Shown here piece after piece: positions 35,411-46,689 of a stretch of 64,000 nt of DNA; within the stretch, counting starts at the first letter, position 1; every line of letters begins with the position of its first letter. This DNA is from Cunninghamia lanceolata (Eukaryota > Streptophyta > Pinopsida > Cupressales > Cupressaceae). The notes beneath the pieces were generated by a model. That model had not been told where the DNA came from. It saw only the letters and a list, made by a program, of their open reading frames with translations, and searched no databases. The DNA is taken from contig BSBN01001359.1 of assembly GCA_027924645.1 (NCBI GenBank), forward strand, positions 11,388,001 to 11,452,000. Direction: 5' to 3'. The position numbers and the translations under genes were made by a program.

Positions 35411-36490
35411 TGTTGATAACTGAGAGGGGGGGTGAATCAATTATCTTAATTATTTCAGCTTTCTGAACTTTCTTAATAATTAATGTTGCATTAATTCAAA
35501 TAAACAAACATAACCATAAAATGGAAATACACATGACACAATATTTTTGACGTGGAAACCCTGTTAAGGGAGAAAACCATGGGGTGATTAACCCAAGATT
35601 GTATTCTCTATTAGAAGAATAGAAATATGAAATGGCACTTGCCAATTAGGGCTCACTCCTGAGCACACTGCTCACAAGAGACTCACTATCTACAAGAGAC
35701 TCACTGTCTACAATTTATAAAGAGTGTAATATAGTACTTGAACTGATAAGGAGTATCTACATATGCTGCAGTTCAGTTCCGGTTAGACTCAGTATACTGA
35801 TCTACTGCACTTCATCCTTTCTCTTCTTTAGTGCTGCTATCCTTTTACATACCGGACCTGTCTTACTACTTTCACACTACTCTTCTACTTTTCTTCACAC
35901 ACCGTACAACCACACACCTTCATATCTCAATTCATCTAGTATATATATCCATACAAGTAATCTTACCACCTTTCTAGTCGGCATCCGGAATAGTCAGTAT
36001 TTTCCCAAGCTTTGATCTGTTGGCTAGATCCTTGCTTACCAAGTGATGCGGATCTAGAAGATGCTTGAATAAGTCATCAATCATGTCGGCCAATCATGAA
36101 TGATACCTCAAGAAACTTACTCATCAGCAATATCTCTTCCAGATTTGGGTCTGACACTCTGTCGGTACAGTTCTTCCTCTGTCTACTCTGCCAGACAGGA
36201 ACCTGACACTCAAGTGCTCATATCTTTTCACCCTTCCATCACTGGAGGCTAAATCCTTGGAATCTATTAGTCAAGGTACTCTTCTTGACTTCCCCCAATC
36301 CGCACTTCACTGAGATATTTCCTTTGAGAGATCCAGACCTTGCTAACTACCCTATTCTTGCTTACTGGATCATAACACTTCTTCAATCTGACTTCTAGTA
36401 GAGACTCATCATGTCTTGCGGATGTGTGGGATAACCTTTGTTGCCATCAATGACAACATACATGAATCCATATAGTGTCCCTTGCCAACA
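35411..36490 (-). repeat. 5' LTR of NA copy 1
   Basis: 1080 bp, on + strand tgttgataactgag..cccttgccaaca; direct partner of 24212-25306. Confidence 0.92.
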
Positions 36491-36495
36491 TGCAA
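36491..36495. repeat. TSD of NA copy 1, right
   Basis: tgcaa, against cgcaa at 24207-24211. Confidence 0.6.
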
Positions 36496-37502
36496 TACCC
36501 TATACAGGCGGATTGCCAGCACAAGACCTGCACTCTCTTTTAAGAGGATGTAGCCTCTATTAAGAGGTTGTAGCCCTCTTAATAGGGCACGACCCTCTAG
36601 GGAAGCCACCACCCAGTTAAAGTGGGATGTGGGGAAGGCTTAATCCCCCCCCAACACTTGCTTTTATTATTTTTAATTTCAATATAAAACATAAAATTTG
36701 TTCAACCTTTTGGCTTATGTAAGCTTCTTTAGCCTTTTGGCCTCAAAACCTATGCCTAGCACCCTACCTCAGCCTTTGTTCTAAGTATTTCTTTGGTCTC
36801 TGCTAAATTTGGAGGAAGACTACTATTTTTGGTGGACAACTATTTTTAGCTGGGATCTTCTACACTTGGCAGTGATTCTGATAGGCTCATCAGTTTTGGC
36901 AGAGGTGTTCTATTTTTGGCTAATCTGCTAAATTTGGTAGTGCCAAATTTGGTGGAGTAAAACTTTTGTATTTTTGGACCCCTCACCATTGCAGTTTTCC
37001 CTTTTGCACCTAAACTTCGGGATGCCCATTCTCAGTCATACATAGGTATTTTTCAGTGCAATGTTTTTTGAAAAGGGGTGGAATTTCATGCTCTTTGCAG
37101 TGGTATGATCATTTTTTTCTTAGGTGATCCCATTCTTTTCCAGAAATTCAGTTTTCTCATCAGATCTGAAGGATAGTTCTCATTTTTTTAAACTTCAAAC
37201 GGCTATAACTTTCACATATGACCTCGGATCGAGGTGGTTCTTTTTTTGAAAGTTGATATTTTTTTGGCACTACATATTTGTTTTAGTTTGAGGCTCTCAT
37301 TCTAATATATTTTTGTACTTTCTGTATTTGAGTCCTTTTTTGGGAATTGTAAAACTCTAGAAAACTACTCTAGCATTGTAAACACATTGATCTATAAAGT
37401 GCCAAATCATATTTTGTTGGGGGAATTCTTGATTGAGTGAAAAGGGGGGTCTCTTGGTATTGTTTTTGATTGGTTTACTTGTGCTCTTCTTTTCCTTCAC
37501 AT
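36491..37502 (+). other. Copia leader, second part, with small hairpin repeats
   Basis: Begins with the TSD copy tgcaa. Three successive short inverted repeats lie at 36543-36558, 36562-36580 and 36584-36596 (agaggatgtagcctct and relatives). No ORF of note until the gag start at 37503. Confidence 0.55.
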
Positions 37503-39627
37503 ATGGATCGGTGTAAGGTTCCACTTCTTACACCTTATAATTATACAACATGGCATCAACATGCATGGAATGACCTAATGTAACTTGGGTGTACTCCATA
37601 TGTTGAACAAAAGGTAATTGAACACATAGATGATAAGGAAAAGATAAAATGGATGCTTGAACATACAAAAGCTCTTGGATGTCTCTGTAGCCTTGTTTCC
37701 CTTGATCTTTTATTTCAAATTGAAGCATGTACAAATTCACATGATGTTTGGGAAAATTTGAAAACATTTTATGGTACAACTGATGAAGTTAGAGGCTGTC
37801 AGATTGACAATGATTTGATTAGCCTTGATCCTAAGAACGTTAGCAACATCCATGATTATATAACTAAGGTTAATGATCTAAGAGCATAATGTAAAGCATG
37901 TAGTGTTGAGAAAAAGGACATTTAGTTAATCTGTAATGTATTAAACAAACTTGGTCCTAAATTGGCTACTTTTGTTTCTAGCTTTTACACTCATGGGCTA
38001 ACTATGGGAGCTGCATACACTATGCCTTCATTTGCATCTTTTTCTGAGATGTTAATGCATGAACAAAAGAAGCTTCTTTCTAAGGGTATCATTAAGCCAT
38101 CACAAACTCGGGCCTTGTTGGCTAGTTAGCGTAAGGGATAGAAAGAGTTAGGTCCTTCTGACAAGAAACAAAAGAAATCTAAGAAAAATTTGCACACAAA
38201 TCAAACATAGAACAAATCCTCTTCAAAAGGGGACTCATCTAAGAAGGAGAAGTCTACTTGTGCATATTGCAAGTGGACTGGACATGAAGAACATTCTTGT
38301 TACAAGAAGGATATTGATGAGCTGAAACATCTTCTTAAGAAGAACAATATCAATCTACCTTCTAGAATGTCTGAGTTTACTTCTTCTTCATCACATTTTA
38401 AATAGTCAAAATCTAATAAGGAAAAAGGTCATGCAAGTTTTTTTTTTAGTCAAAAAAATAAGGGTAAAGCTCTTTGTACTTCTACAGGTCTTCTATCAGG
38501 GAGATGGCTTCTCAATTTTGGAGCTTCTCACCATATGGCTTCTTCATAGTCCATGTTCTCTTCTTTTGAGCCTTGTGTTATGCCACTTATTCTAATGGAA
38601 AACAATACTTACATGAATGTAATTGGGATGGAATCTATTGGTATTGTGGATGGCACTTTCAATGATGTTTTTTATGTACCTCATTTGAAAAACAATCTTC
38701 TTTCCATTTATCTGATCACCCACAGTGGAGCAGGGAAGACTGTGGAATTTACACCTAATTCAGTTGTCATTCAAGACTTGGAGAGTGGAGAGATTGTTAC
38801 TACTAGGATGGTTGATCATGCATCTTGATTATACTCTTTTTTAGACTTTTCACCTGATGATGGCTCTAATCCTTTGGCTATTGACCACGCTCCTTGTGTG
38901 TTATTTGATTTTGAAGAGAATTTTGGTTACTTGAACTTGGGTATTCTCACATCTTATCCAGTTCTTGAGCCTCATATTTCTCCTCTTGTTTCTTCAAATG
39001 TCAGCATTGATATAAGAGGTGCACATTGGTCTTCCAAAGATGGTTTCTTGGGACATATTCCTACCAGACATCTCATCCTTGTTTGTAGAGTACCACATTG
39101 CAAATTTGGGAGATATTATTAATTGCATTCATCTTCTCTTTGATGGAGTTGATTCTTCTTTAGATGTTTTGAGGGCACATTCAAACCATCCCATTCTTTC
39201 TTTTCCTACATTTTCTTCTACAGTGATAGTATCTATAGACATTCATGAGTCCACATATTCAACTTAGTCATCATTCATGTTGAAATCCTCTGCAGAAGTA
39301 CTAGCATCTTCTATGGCACCTGATCCATATCAGTATTTGTCACAATCTGGCATTGGCTTAAAGATTCTTGAGTAGCATTTGGAGGAGGCACCTTTGTGTT
39401 CAAAGGAGATATTTCATCTTTGGATCCTGTTCTATTTCATTTTCCACTTGGTTATGGTTTGTTACTTTTATCCGTTAGGCCTGGGACTCCTGCTTTGGTC
39501 ATGGAATCTTTCGACATCGACATGGAGACACATGAGTAGTTTTTAGAGACTTCATATATTTTGAGCTTTCTTCCTTCATATTCCTTTCAGGAATGGGAAG
39601 ACATTCTGCATACACCTTTGGTTTTTT
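37503..39627 (+). pseudogene. Copia gag-protease (decayed)
   Basis: Begins MDRCKVPLLTPYNYTTWHQH with W and Y positions of the copia gag domain, continues KTFYGTTDEVRGCQIDNDLI and INKVND-like text, then a zinc knuckle CAYCKWTGHEEHSC (38259-38300). A protease-like NFGASHHMASS follows near 38512-38540; the normal catalytic Asp of DSGA is replaced. FNDVFYVPHLKNNLLSI marks the pre-integrase region. More than eight in-frame stops. Cut by the Tat-type gypsy LTR at 39628. Confidence 0.85.
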
Positions 39628-40189
39628 TGATAGGTAAAAAATTAGGTTAATAAGATCAAGCATAGCCATGAAAACCTAACCCTGCCATCATCAAATAATC
39701 TAATCTAAATGAAATCAAAAGTAATGCAATTCAAGCACAACATCACCTAGATTGTGTGATTCCTTGTTTATGATGTGGATTGCTTCTTCAACAATGAACA
39801 ATTATAAAGATAAAAGATGCCATAATAGATGATAATGATAAAAGCTCAATGGATGCTATGGATGCTCAAATGCTCAATATGCTCAAGATGATAATGTAGA
39901 CACTATATGAATGCTGGATAGATGTAGTATGGAATGAGAGGGTGTTTATATAGAACTAAACCAAAATCAATCAACGGTGGAGATTCAGTGGCTATGTGAA
40001 TGGCTAAGATTGAAAGATAGGCATAGGTGAATGTGTAGATAACAAGTGGAGGGAAGATAGGGCTCATGTGTGCTTGTGTACATAAAAAATACTACATGTG
40101 AAAGATATTAAATGAAAGAATGTAGTATCACTTATCTTTTTTAAATGAAAGAGGCACACATGTTAGCTTATGAGATAAATGATAAGATA

Positions 40190-40387
40190 AATTAATTAAA
40201 TAAATACAATTTATTTAATTAATTGGAAAGTGGGTTTATGAAAGGAATTTTTTAATTAAATAAATAAAATTTATTTAATTAAAAATAGATAGAATGAAGA
40301 TAATTAAATAATTGAAGATTGTTTAATTATAGTTTAGAAGAAATAGCTAATGAATTAATTAAATAAATATAAATTTATTTAATTAAT
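40190..40387. repeat. Three AT-rich inverted repeats in the Tat LTR
   Basis: Near-perfect palindromes of about 33-35 bp at 40190-40224, 40251-40283 and 40353-40387, all built on ttaattaaataaat / atttatttaattaa. Confidence 0.8.
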
Positions 40388-40568
40388 AGTAGAAATAGAT
40401 GTGTTAGGTGTTGGGAATTAAGGTGTCTCAACCTTTGCAAATTCCTAATGTTGTATTTATTTATCCCATGTTGAGTTGGTATAGTCAGCATCTTGTGTAT
40501 ATGCAGTAGGGTAAATTTTGGTGACTTTGGCAGCCGTGGTTTCCCCCTTGAATAATTAATGGGGGTTT

Positions 40569-40661
40569 GGGGGCAGCGCCCCCAAGACAAGGTCAAGGGG
40601 CGTAGCCCCTTGCGGGGTCCAGGGGCAGCGCCCTCGTTGGGGCTCGGGGGCAATGCCCCCG
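40569..40661. repeat. GC-rich hairpin cluster in the Tat LTR
   Basis: Four short inverted repeats in 93 bp: gggggcagcgccccc (40569-40583), aaggggcgtagcccctt (40595-40611), ggggcagcgccct (40622-40634) and cgggggcaatgcccccg (40645-40661). It sits in otherwise AT-rich sequence. Confidence 0.85.
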
Positions 40662-41438
40662 AAACCTCAAATGATTTTTTAATTAATGACAAGTGTCGGT
40701 GAGTATCTCTACATGAGAGAAAGGAATCTTTGGGTAGTCAAGGGAGGTTATGACATGTAAGAGGAATATGATATTTTTAGTTAGTGTATGATGGATTCTC
40801 TGACAGTTGTAAGGTGCGTAAGAGCATTTGTCATAACCTATCTTGGGACCAGGTGCCCACTTCAGGATGGGATGTTGGACAAGTGTCCTTAGGTGTAAGT
40901 TTTGGGGCATGAGTCCAAGATGGACGCCCATCTCTAGAAGGTTCCATATTTGCCTTGTAAACTCTATATAAACAGGTGCTTGGATGGTAGATAGACAACT
41001 TTGGTATGAGTACTGTTATGCTGCCAGAATATCTCTAGATTCGACATTTGAAGACTCCTAAAAGAGCATTGGCTCTGAAACTGTATTGTAATCTATTATT
41101 GTTTACTATAATACATTTGAGCTATGTTTTGGAGTGTGGGGTTTTTCACATGTAAGGGTTTTCCCCACGTATACCTTGTCTCTCTCTCTCTTCTGTCTAC
41201 TTTCTGTGTGTATGTGTATTACTGCAATATCTCTATTAGATGTTCTATGTTGCTGTAGTTGTAAGAATTAAATTGAATTTGCATACATCTCTCCTCATTA
41301 GATTAGTGTAGGAATTGATTTCTGCACACCTAGCTTCCTTTCATTAGGGATATTGCTCAAGTGTGTTAGACAAATGCAAATGTGTGATAATGTGATATTT
41401 GAATGTTAATGATAATGAGTCAATTTTGGGTGTCTACA

Positions 41439-41460
41439 TTTTGCCCCTCTTTGATACAAT
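41439..41460 (-). other. Polypurine tract of the Tat-type element
   Basis: - strand aaagaggggcaaaa ends directly at the LTR start TGTAGACA. Confidence 0.8.
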
Positions 41461-41703
41461 GTTCGATAGAGCATTATGTCAAATATTTTGTTTGATAAAC
41501 AAGGGTATGCCCTAATGTAATTGGCAGGTGATGCCCCCTCGAGAGGGAAGCAAGGCTAACCAGGAAGGGCTAGGTTGGCTCGTGATAGAAGAAAATCTAG
41601 GATGCAAGGTTGACAGGAAGAAAATGTGGGTTGGGAGGGAACAAATGGGATGATGCAGATGAAAATAGGCTGTGGCATAGAAGAATTAGGGTTTGGATAG
41701 GGC

Positions 41704-41712
41704 TATAAGTAG
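41704..41712 (+). promoter_or_regulatory. Possible antisense TATA box
   Basis: tataagtag on the + strand, 36 bases before an antisense ORF (41740-41940) and 750 bases before the PMD fragment. It could start an antisense transcript; sequence evidence alone is weak. Confidence 0.3.
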
Positions 41713-41739
41713 GTTCGGCAATGGCAAATAGGCTCATTT

Positions 41740-41940
41740 GTGCTTACTTGTACTCAGAAAACTATAGAGATCGAGAGCTCCTTAGAGGTGGTGTGCGACG
41801 AGAGTTGGAGAGCTATCAGGATGGTGATTCCACGCAAAGATCATCGTACTGAGCGAGTGAGGACACATGGGCGACCAGAGGGATCAAATGTACTAGTATG
41901 TATCAAAAATTTTGCTAAAAGCATGATTTTGATAGGCTAG
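41740..41940 (+). other. Possible first exon of the antisense ORF
   Basis: 66-codon frame MLTCTQKTIEIESS.. to ..KSMILIG with RVRTHGRPEGSN in the middle. No domain recognised. It is listed only because it follows a TATA-like site on the same strand as the PMD fragment; it may be chance. Confidence 0.25.
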
Positions 41941-42455
41941 AAGCGTCATAAATGCACACACTTCACCAGAAGCAACTAGGTCTTAGGATAGGCAGTTCAG
42001 GTCACACGCGTAGGAAGATAGGTCACTTATGATAGTTTAGATCGCTTATAGGTGCAGCTTGGTCTCTTTTAGAAAAATGAGGTCGCTTTTAGTCAGCTAA
42101 GCAATAGGAGAAGCAAAATGCACATATAGATAGGAATAAGTCACTTATGGTCAAACAGTAGGTGCATATAGAGGTTAAGCTCGCTTAGAAATTAGAAGTG
42201 CTCGCTAATGAGATATGGCTCGCGTATAGGCTAAAGTTCAGTGCATGTGGAGTTTAGATCGCATATAGTCTAACAGTGAGCGCATATGCAGAATAGATCA
42301 CTTATGAACAAGATAGAAACACATATGGTAAAAGAGGTCGCTTCTGATCAACAGATATGCGCATATGGAAAACTAAACCGCTGATGGTAGATAGAAACTA
42401 GAAAAGCAATAAACGGTCAACTTTGTATAGCATTTAAGTAGAACAAGGGACTGAT

Positions 42456-42735
42456 ATGATGAATGGAATGATGCAGGACATACTACCACCTTTGTTATCA
42501 CAAGAGCCACATCCTAGGGATTTACGATTAGTGCGATTACTAGATGCAGAGGAGCGGTTAGTGTTAGAGATCCTCGGATTGGAGCATGTGTCGAGATTGG
42601 AGCCAGTGCAGGCACATCGAGGACTGATGATGGTGATGGTGGAGTGATGGATGAGCGAGCATAGTTCTTTCTTATTGCCGACAGGAGAGGCTACGATCAC
42701 GCTAGAGGATGTGTTTTGGATCCTGCAAATATATA
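42456..42735 (+). pseudogene. Plant mobile domain (PMD) fragment, antisense to the Tat element
   Basis: + strand frame from 42456: ..RLLDAEERLVLEILGLEHVS, then LEPVQAHRGLMMVMVE, a TGA at 42645-42647 in the position of an Arg codon, then WMSEHSSFLLPTGEATITLE and DVFWILQI. This is the recognisable start of the plant mobile domain (aminotransferase-like PMD: a GL.H...L opening, then E.W..E...F..P.GE.TITLEDV..IL.I). It stops at the 43-bp repeats. PMD proteins occur in plant genes and transposable elements. Only about 90 residues remain. Confidence 0.75.
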
Positions 42736-42753
42736 AATGGTAATGAAAATGGC

Positions 42754-42874
42754 AATGAAATGATATATGATGGACTTATGCATATAAATAGATGGTAATG
42801 AGATGATATATGATGGACTTATGCATATAGACAGATGGTAATGAGATGATATATGATGGACTTATGTATGTCTA
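42754..42874. repeat. 43-bp tandem repeat, about 2.8 copies
   Basis: Units start at 42754, 42797 and 42840 (aatga[a/g]atgatatatgatgg..), with exact 43-bp spacing. Confidence 0.85.
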
Positions 42875-44889
42875 ACACACTTGTTTTGCAAGATAGGAGA
42901 TGAGGACGAAGGACGATGGAAATGATTGATCTTGGTTGAGAGCTATATAGGCGAATAATAGAAGGAATAGATGATGTGATGGGCAGTTTCAAGTAATTGC
43001 TCAAAAATGAAAAAGAAATGTAATCCTTATGTTTGATATAGCATGTGGATGTTATGGACCAAGGTATAGAAAACCAAGTTGTCGAAATATCCAATGCAGA
43101 ACTAGCATGCTACAATCTTGTCTGAACACATGAGGTCAAGATGTTGAGCCAACATGCACAAGATATGAATAACAACTAGTGTTGTGAGATGGACTTTGAC
43201 GCTACAAGCAATGGTTTGAGCTTACCTCCACTACACATAGTGATAGCTTGCTAGTTATATGTATGGAGCTAGTCTTAACATAGAATAGTCTCAAGTGCAT
43301 AAGAGACTGTTTAGCTTCTCAGATGCTAGAGGTATTGATATGTAAGATGCTAATCCCAACATGTACAAGATACCAATACGCATAGGAAGAGAATAAGATC
43401 ATCCCGCAAACATGGCACATGAAAGCAATATGACCATGCCCCATTCCTTACTTCATCGCAACATACCAAGATATGATAGATCAAGGCAGTCTTGATTAGG
43501 CATAGAAAAGGGACAAAAGATAAATCAAAAGATAAAACAAAAGATACTGTCATCATGTTCTCTTGCCAAATTTAAGTGCTCTTAGATGGATTTAAGCTAG
43601 CGCCTTGTTAAGAGGAAAGATGCATCCTATTGAAGGCTAAAGATGTTGATAAACTGCTATAGCAAATGTTGGATTAAGACATGCAGACAAATAGCTTCTG
43701 GCTCATTCTTGATTGGTTAAAGTGCTTGAGCTTTCAGTATACACATAGTTTGCTTCCTGCTTGAGCTAATCAAAGAGAAGAAAATGGAAGATGAGAGAAG
43801 ATGAAGAAGATGGGGTGGGTCATCTGTGCTTGAGTACTGGAAACTTCCTTCATATTCTAGACTACCTACATACCCTGTATCCATGGGATCAAAGCACATC
43901 TATGATGAAGATGAGACATGATGAATATGTAGTTCTGGGTTTTATTGATGATGTAAGTGATGAAAGATAGAAGAATATGAGATGAAAGATGAAAGGATGA
44001 TTAGAAGAAAGATGACAAATGAATGATGAAAGAAGGGGCTATTGTCTTAGCCTGAATCAGAGTGCTTCCTTCGCATCTCAGAATGCCTACATACCCTATA
44101 TCCATGGGATCAAGGCTTTAACGATACAGTCGGATGTAGTTCTTGCTTATTACGCTAGTGAGGTGATGTTGAAAGATTGACATGATTGCTTGAATGGTTG
44201 CGTTGGTGATGTCTTGTGATTGTTGGATATTAGATGACTGTGAAATGGTTGCAAAGATATGAACCCTGATTGCAAAATGTTTTTCCACATTTATTGTTGG
44301 ATGAGCGCTATGGTTGAAGTTGAAAGTTTGTTGTGTTATAAGCTAAAGTGTTTGATGTGTTATGAGCTAGAGATAGCGGTACCCACTTCCAAATAAGACT
44401 CAACAAAATGCCCCCAGTGCGGGATGAGGTTTATTATGAAGGAATGACGATGGAGAAGGCGTGCGATCAAGATGCTAAGGTACCAAAAGATATAGTTATC
44501 GCAACAATGTCTCAAGTATGATAGCTAGCATTGACAAAGGCGAAGATGGAAAGGCTATTTATCACAAGGATATGTGGATTATGATATGGACTATGTAGGA
44601 TAGGATGGTGAGAGATGGTAGGAACGAGTGATGATCAAACAAACCAAGCAGATGATGGAAGCTAGTCACTACACATAGTGCCTGTTTTCCAAGTTTTCAC
44701 TATGGTACTTATCCAAGGTGCCTGTTTACCAGGTTTTCACCAAAGGATGGATTATTTATCTTAGACTATTAGTTTTTTGTTATCCAAAGTGCCACAAAGT
44801 GGTTTTCACTATTGGATGGATTTTTTTTTTTTTGGGATAGCTAAGATTTAAGGATAAAACTTCTTGAGATGAATGTTGTTGACTAGTTC

Positions 44890-45790
44890 ATCCAAGGGAA
44901 TGCCTTCAGGTGTTGAGAGAGTGTATGCACCTGATCCATAAACTATTGTGATGATGAAAGGACCAAGACAATTTGGTTCAAACTTGCCCTGTTTCTCATG
45001 ATGTTGCTGATTCTTTTGATTTTCTTTAAGGACAAGATCTCCAAGTTGAAATCGACATTCTCTAATTTTTTTGTTGTAGCTGTGACGTAGACAGTTTTGA
45101 TAGACTTGGAGATGGTTGAGTGCTATAAGATGTTGTTCATCTAGAAGCTCAAGATCATGGAGTCTGGATACTCAATACTCTTCTTCTGAGATGGTATGTT
45201 GTAAGGATACTCACAGTGAGCATAAGGTGTAGCTCCAGTGGGAGTTCTAATACTTGTTCTATAGGCCCATAACGTAGGATGGAGTTGTAGATGCCAATCT
45301 TGACCAGCTTCATTGACCATCTTTTTGAGAATCTTAATGATTGTTTTATTAGAAGCTTCAGCTTGGCCATTGCTCTAAGGATAGTAGGAAGTAGAGAATC
45401 GATGTTGGATATGAAACTTGTTGCAAAGATCTCTGACTTCTTGATTCTTGAAGGGACAACCATTATCTATGACAATAGCTTAAGGAACTCCATAACGGCA
45501 AATGATATAGTGTAGAATAAACTTAGATATTTGCTTGCCGATGATATAGGTCATTGGTATGGCTTCCACCCACTTTGTGAAATATTCAGTGGCGGTGATA
45601 ATGAACTTATGACCTTTTGATGAAGTAGGATGGATTTTACCTATGAGATCAAGTCCCCATTGCGAAAAAGGCCATGGAGTAGTGATAGGCTGAAGCTCAT
45701 GTGCTAGTGCATGTATTAAATCTCCATGTTTCTAACATTGTAGACATCTCTTTGCAAATTGTTGTGCATCCTTTTCCATGGTTGGCCAAT
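44890..45790 (-). pseudogene. Tat-type integrase (decayed)
   Basis: - strand: FAKRCLQC and a following KHGD (zinc-binding end), WGLDLIGKIHPTSSKGHKFI with the first catalytic Asp, then a gap of stops, AIVIDNGCPFKNQEVRDLCN with the second Asp, SNGQAEASNKTIIKILKKMV with the catalytic Glu, and AYRTSIRTPTGATPYAHCEY. The three DDE positions are visible but separated by in-frame stops. Inserts cDNA in host DNA in live relatives. Confidence 0.88.
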
Positions 45791-46640
45791 AGTATCCTGC
45801 TCATAGAAGTTTCTTAACAAGGCCAGGGCCAGCGGAATACGATTCGCAGACACCTTCATGTACATCATGTAAGGCCACTTTTGCTTCCTCAAAATCAAGA
45901 CACCTAAGAAGGATACCATCAAGACTCCATCAAGACTACAGTGATAGAGGGTGTCTCTTAGGATAGTATAACGAGAGGCTCGAAAGATAAAGGTTTGGCA
46001 TTGGTTGTTAGATAGTTGAAGTGGAAAGGTTTGATTATGGAGATACTCGTATAAATCCTCATAGCACGGCGAATTGGGACCGACAATGTCACATATAAGC
46101 TCAGACTGTGGAACTTCAAATGTTGGAATCAAAATTTGTTCAACCAAAAACTCACATTTATGTGTATTAGATGGCATGTCTAGGAGAGACCCAATCATAG
46201 CCATAGCATCTGCTACTCTGTTCTGTAGTCTTGGAATTTGTTCAAAAGTGATATTGTCAAAGTACCGTTTAAAATCGTCAACCATTAGCTTGTATGGAAG
46301 AAGTTTCTCATCTTTTGTTTGATATTCATCTAAGACCTATTTGATTACTGGCTGAGAATCACCAAAGACATGTAACTATTTGATAGCCCATTGTATTGCC
46401 ATGCGCAATCCTATTATTAAAGATTCATACTCTACTATGTTATTGGTACATGGAAATGCAATTATGTATGACTTGGGTATACAATCTCCTTAAGGGGTAA
46501 CAAACAAGATGCCTACTCCTGATCCATGTTGTGTATATGATCCATCAAAATATAGCTGCAACCGTGTTGGAGAAGTTAAATTGAACAATCCTTCATCAGG
46601 GAATTCTGGATATATTGGATGGATATTTGTGATGGGTGCT
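45791..46640 (-). pseudogene. Archaeal-type RNase H and linker to integrase
   Basis: Begins near 46565 with LQLYFDGSYTQHGSGVGILF (DGS catalytic box), has the NNIVEYESLIIGLRMA Glu motif and LHVFGDSQPVIKQV Asp motif, then NRVADAMAMIGSLL. It is a second RNase H following the ordinary one, the hallmark of the Tat lineage. The open frame 45716-46285 covers the end and the linker. Confidence 0.85.
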
Positions 46641-46689
46641 ACAGCTAATTGATTAGTGATGACTTGTCCTTTAATGGCTTTTCAATCCA

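Larger units (their letters stand above)
24212..36490 (-). mobile_element. NA copy 1: LTR retrotransposon without polymerase genes
   Basis: Complete in structure: 3' LTR 24212-25306, PPT 25307-25321, ORF2, ORF1, PBS 35397-35408, 5' LTR 35411-36490, and a 5-bp TSD with one mismatch. Without the 4.9-kb nested element it is about 7.4 kb. The interior holds only the gag-like ORF1 and ORF2; reading all frames of 25.3-35.4 kb I found no RT, integrase or RNase H of its own. LTR ends (TGTTGG..CAACA), Met-tRNA PBS and the gccaaagggggagat PPT are typical of plant Ty1/copia. It is therefore non-autonomous. The same family recurs at 53623 and 58625. Confidence 0.9.
23193..39627 (+). mobile_element. Ty1/copia element, interrupted twice and running past the window
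   Basis: 5' LTR at 23193-23572, PBS at 23573, leader split by NA copy 1 (24212-36490), decayed gag-protease at 37503-39627, then cut by the Tat-type gypsy at 39628. RT, RNase H, integrase and the 3' LTR are not in the window. It lies in the gypsy integrase remnant; the base context on the left is ggtaa. Confidence 0.8.
39628..41438 (-). repeat. 3' LTR of the Tat-type element
   Basis: 1811 bp; - strand TGTAGACACCC..TTTTTTACCTATCA. The first 56 bp of the other LTR survive at 58569-58624 (tgataggtaaaaatttaggttaa on the + strand, in part). Contains three AT-rich palindromes (40190-40387) and a GC-rich hairpin cluster (40569-40661). Open frames here are chance. Confidence 0.85.
41461..44889 (-). 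other. Long 3' untranslated region of the Tat-type element
   Basis: About 3.4 kb with no sense-strand gene. It holds degenerate repeats of about 40 bp (41990-42410, with gcttat/gcatatg cores), a 43-bp tandem repeat (42754-42874), an imperfect duplication of about 230 bp (ccatgggatcaa near 43880 and 44105), and an antisense PMD fragment. Repeat-rich 3' regions are known in Tat/Ogre elements. Confidence 0.65.

Noticed and set aside
35344..35440. Earlier start for NA copy 1 ORF1 (MIHPPSQLS..)
   Set aside because: Those codons translate the LTR end and PBS; copies 2 and 3 support the start at MD[V/A]YG.
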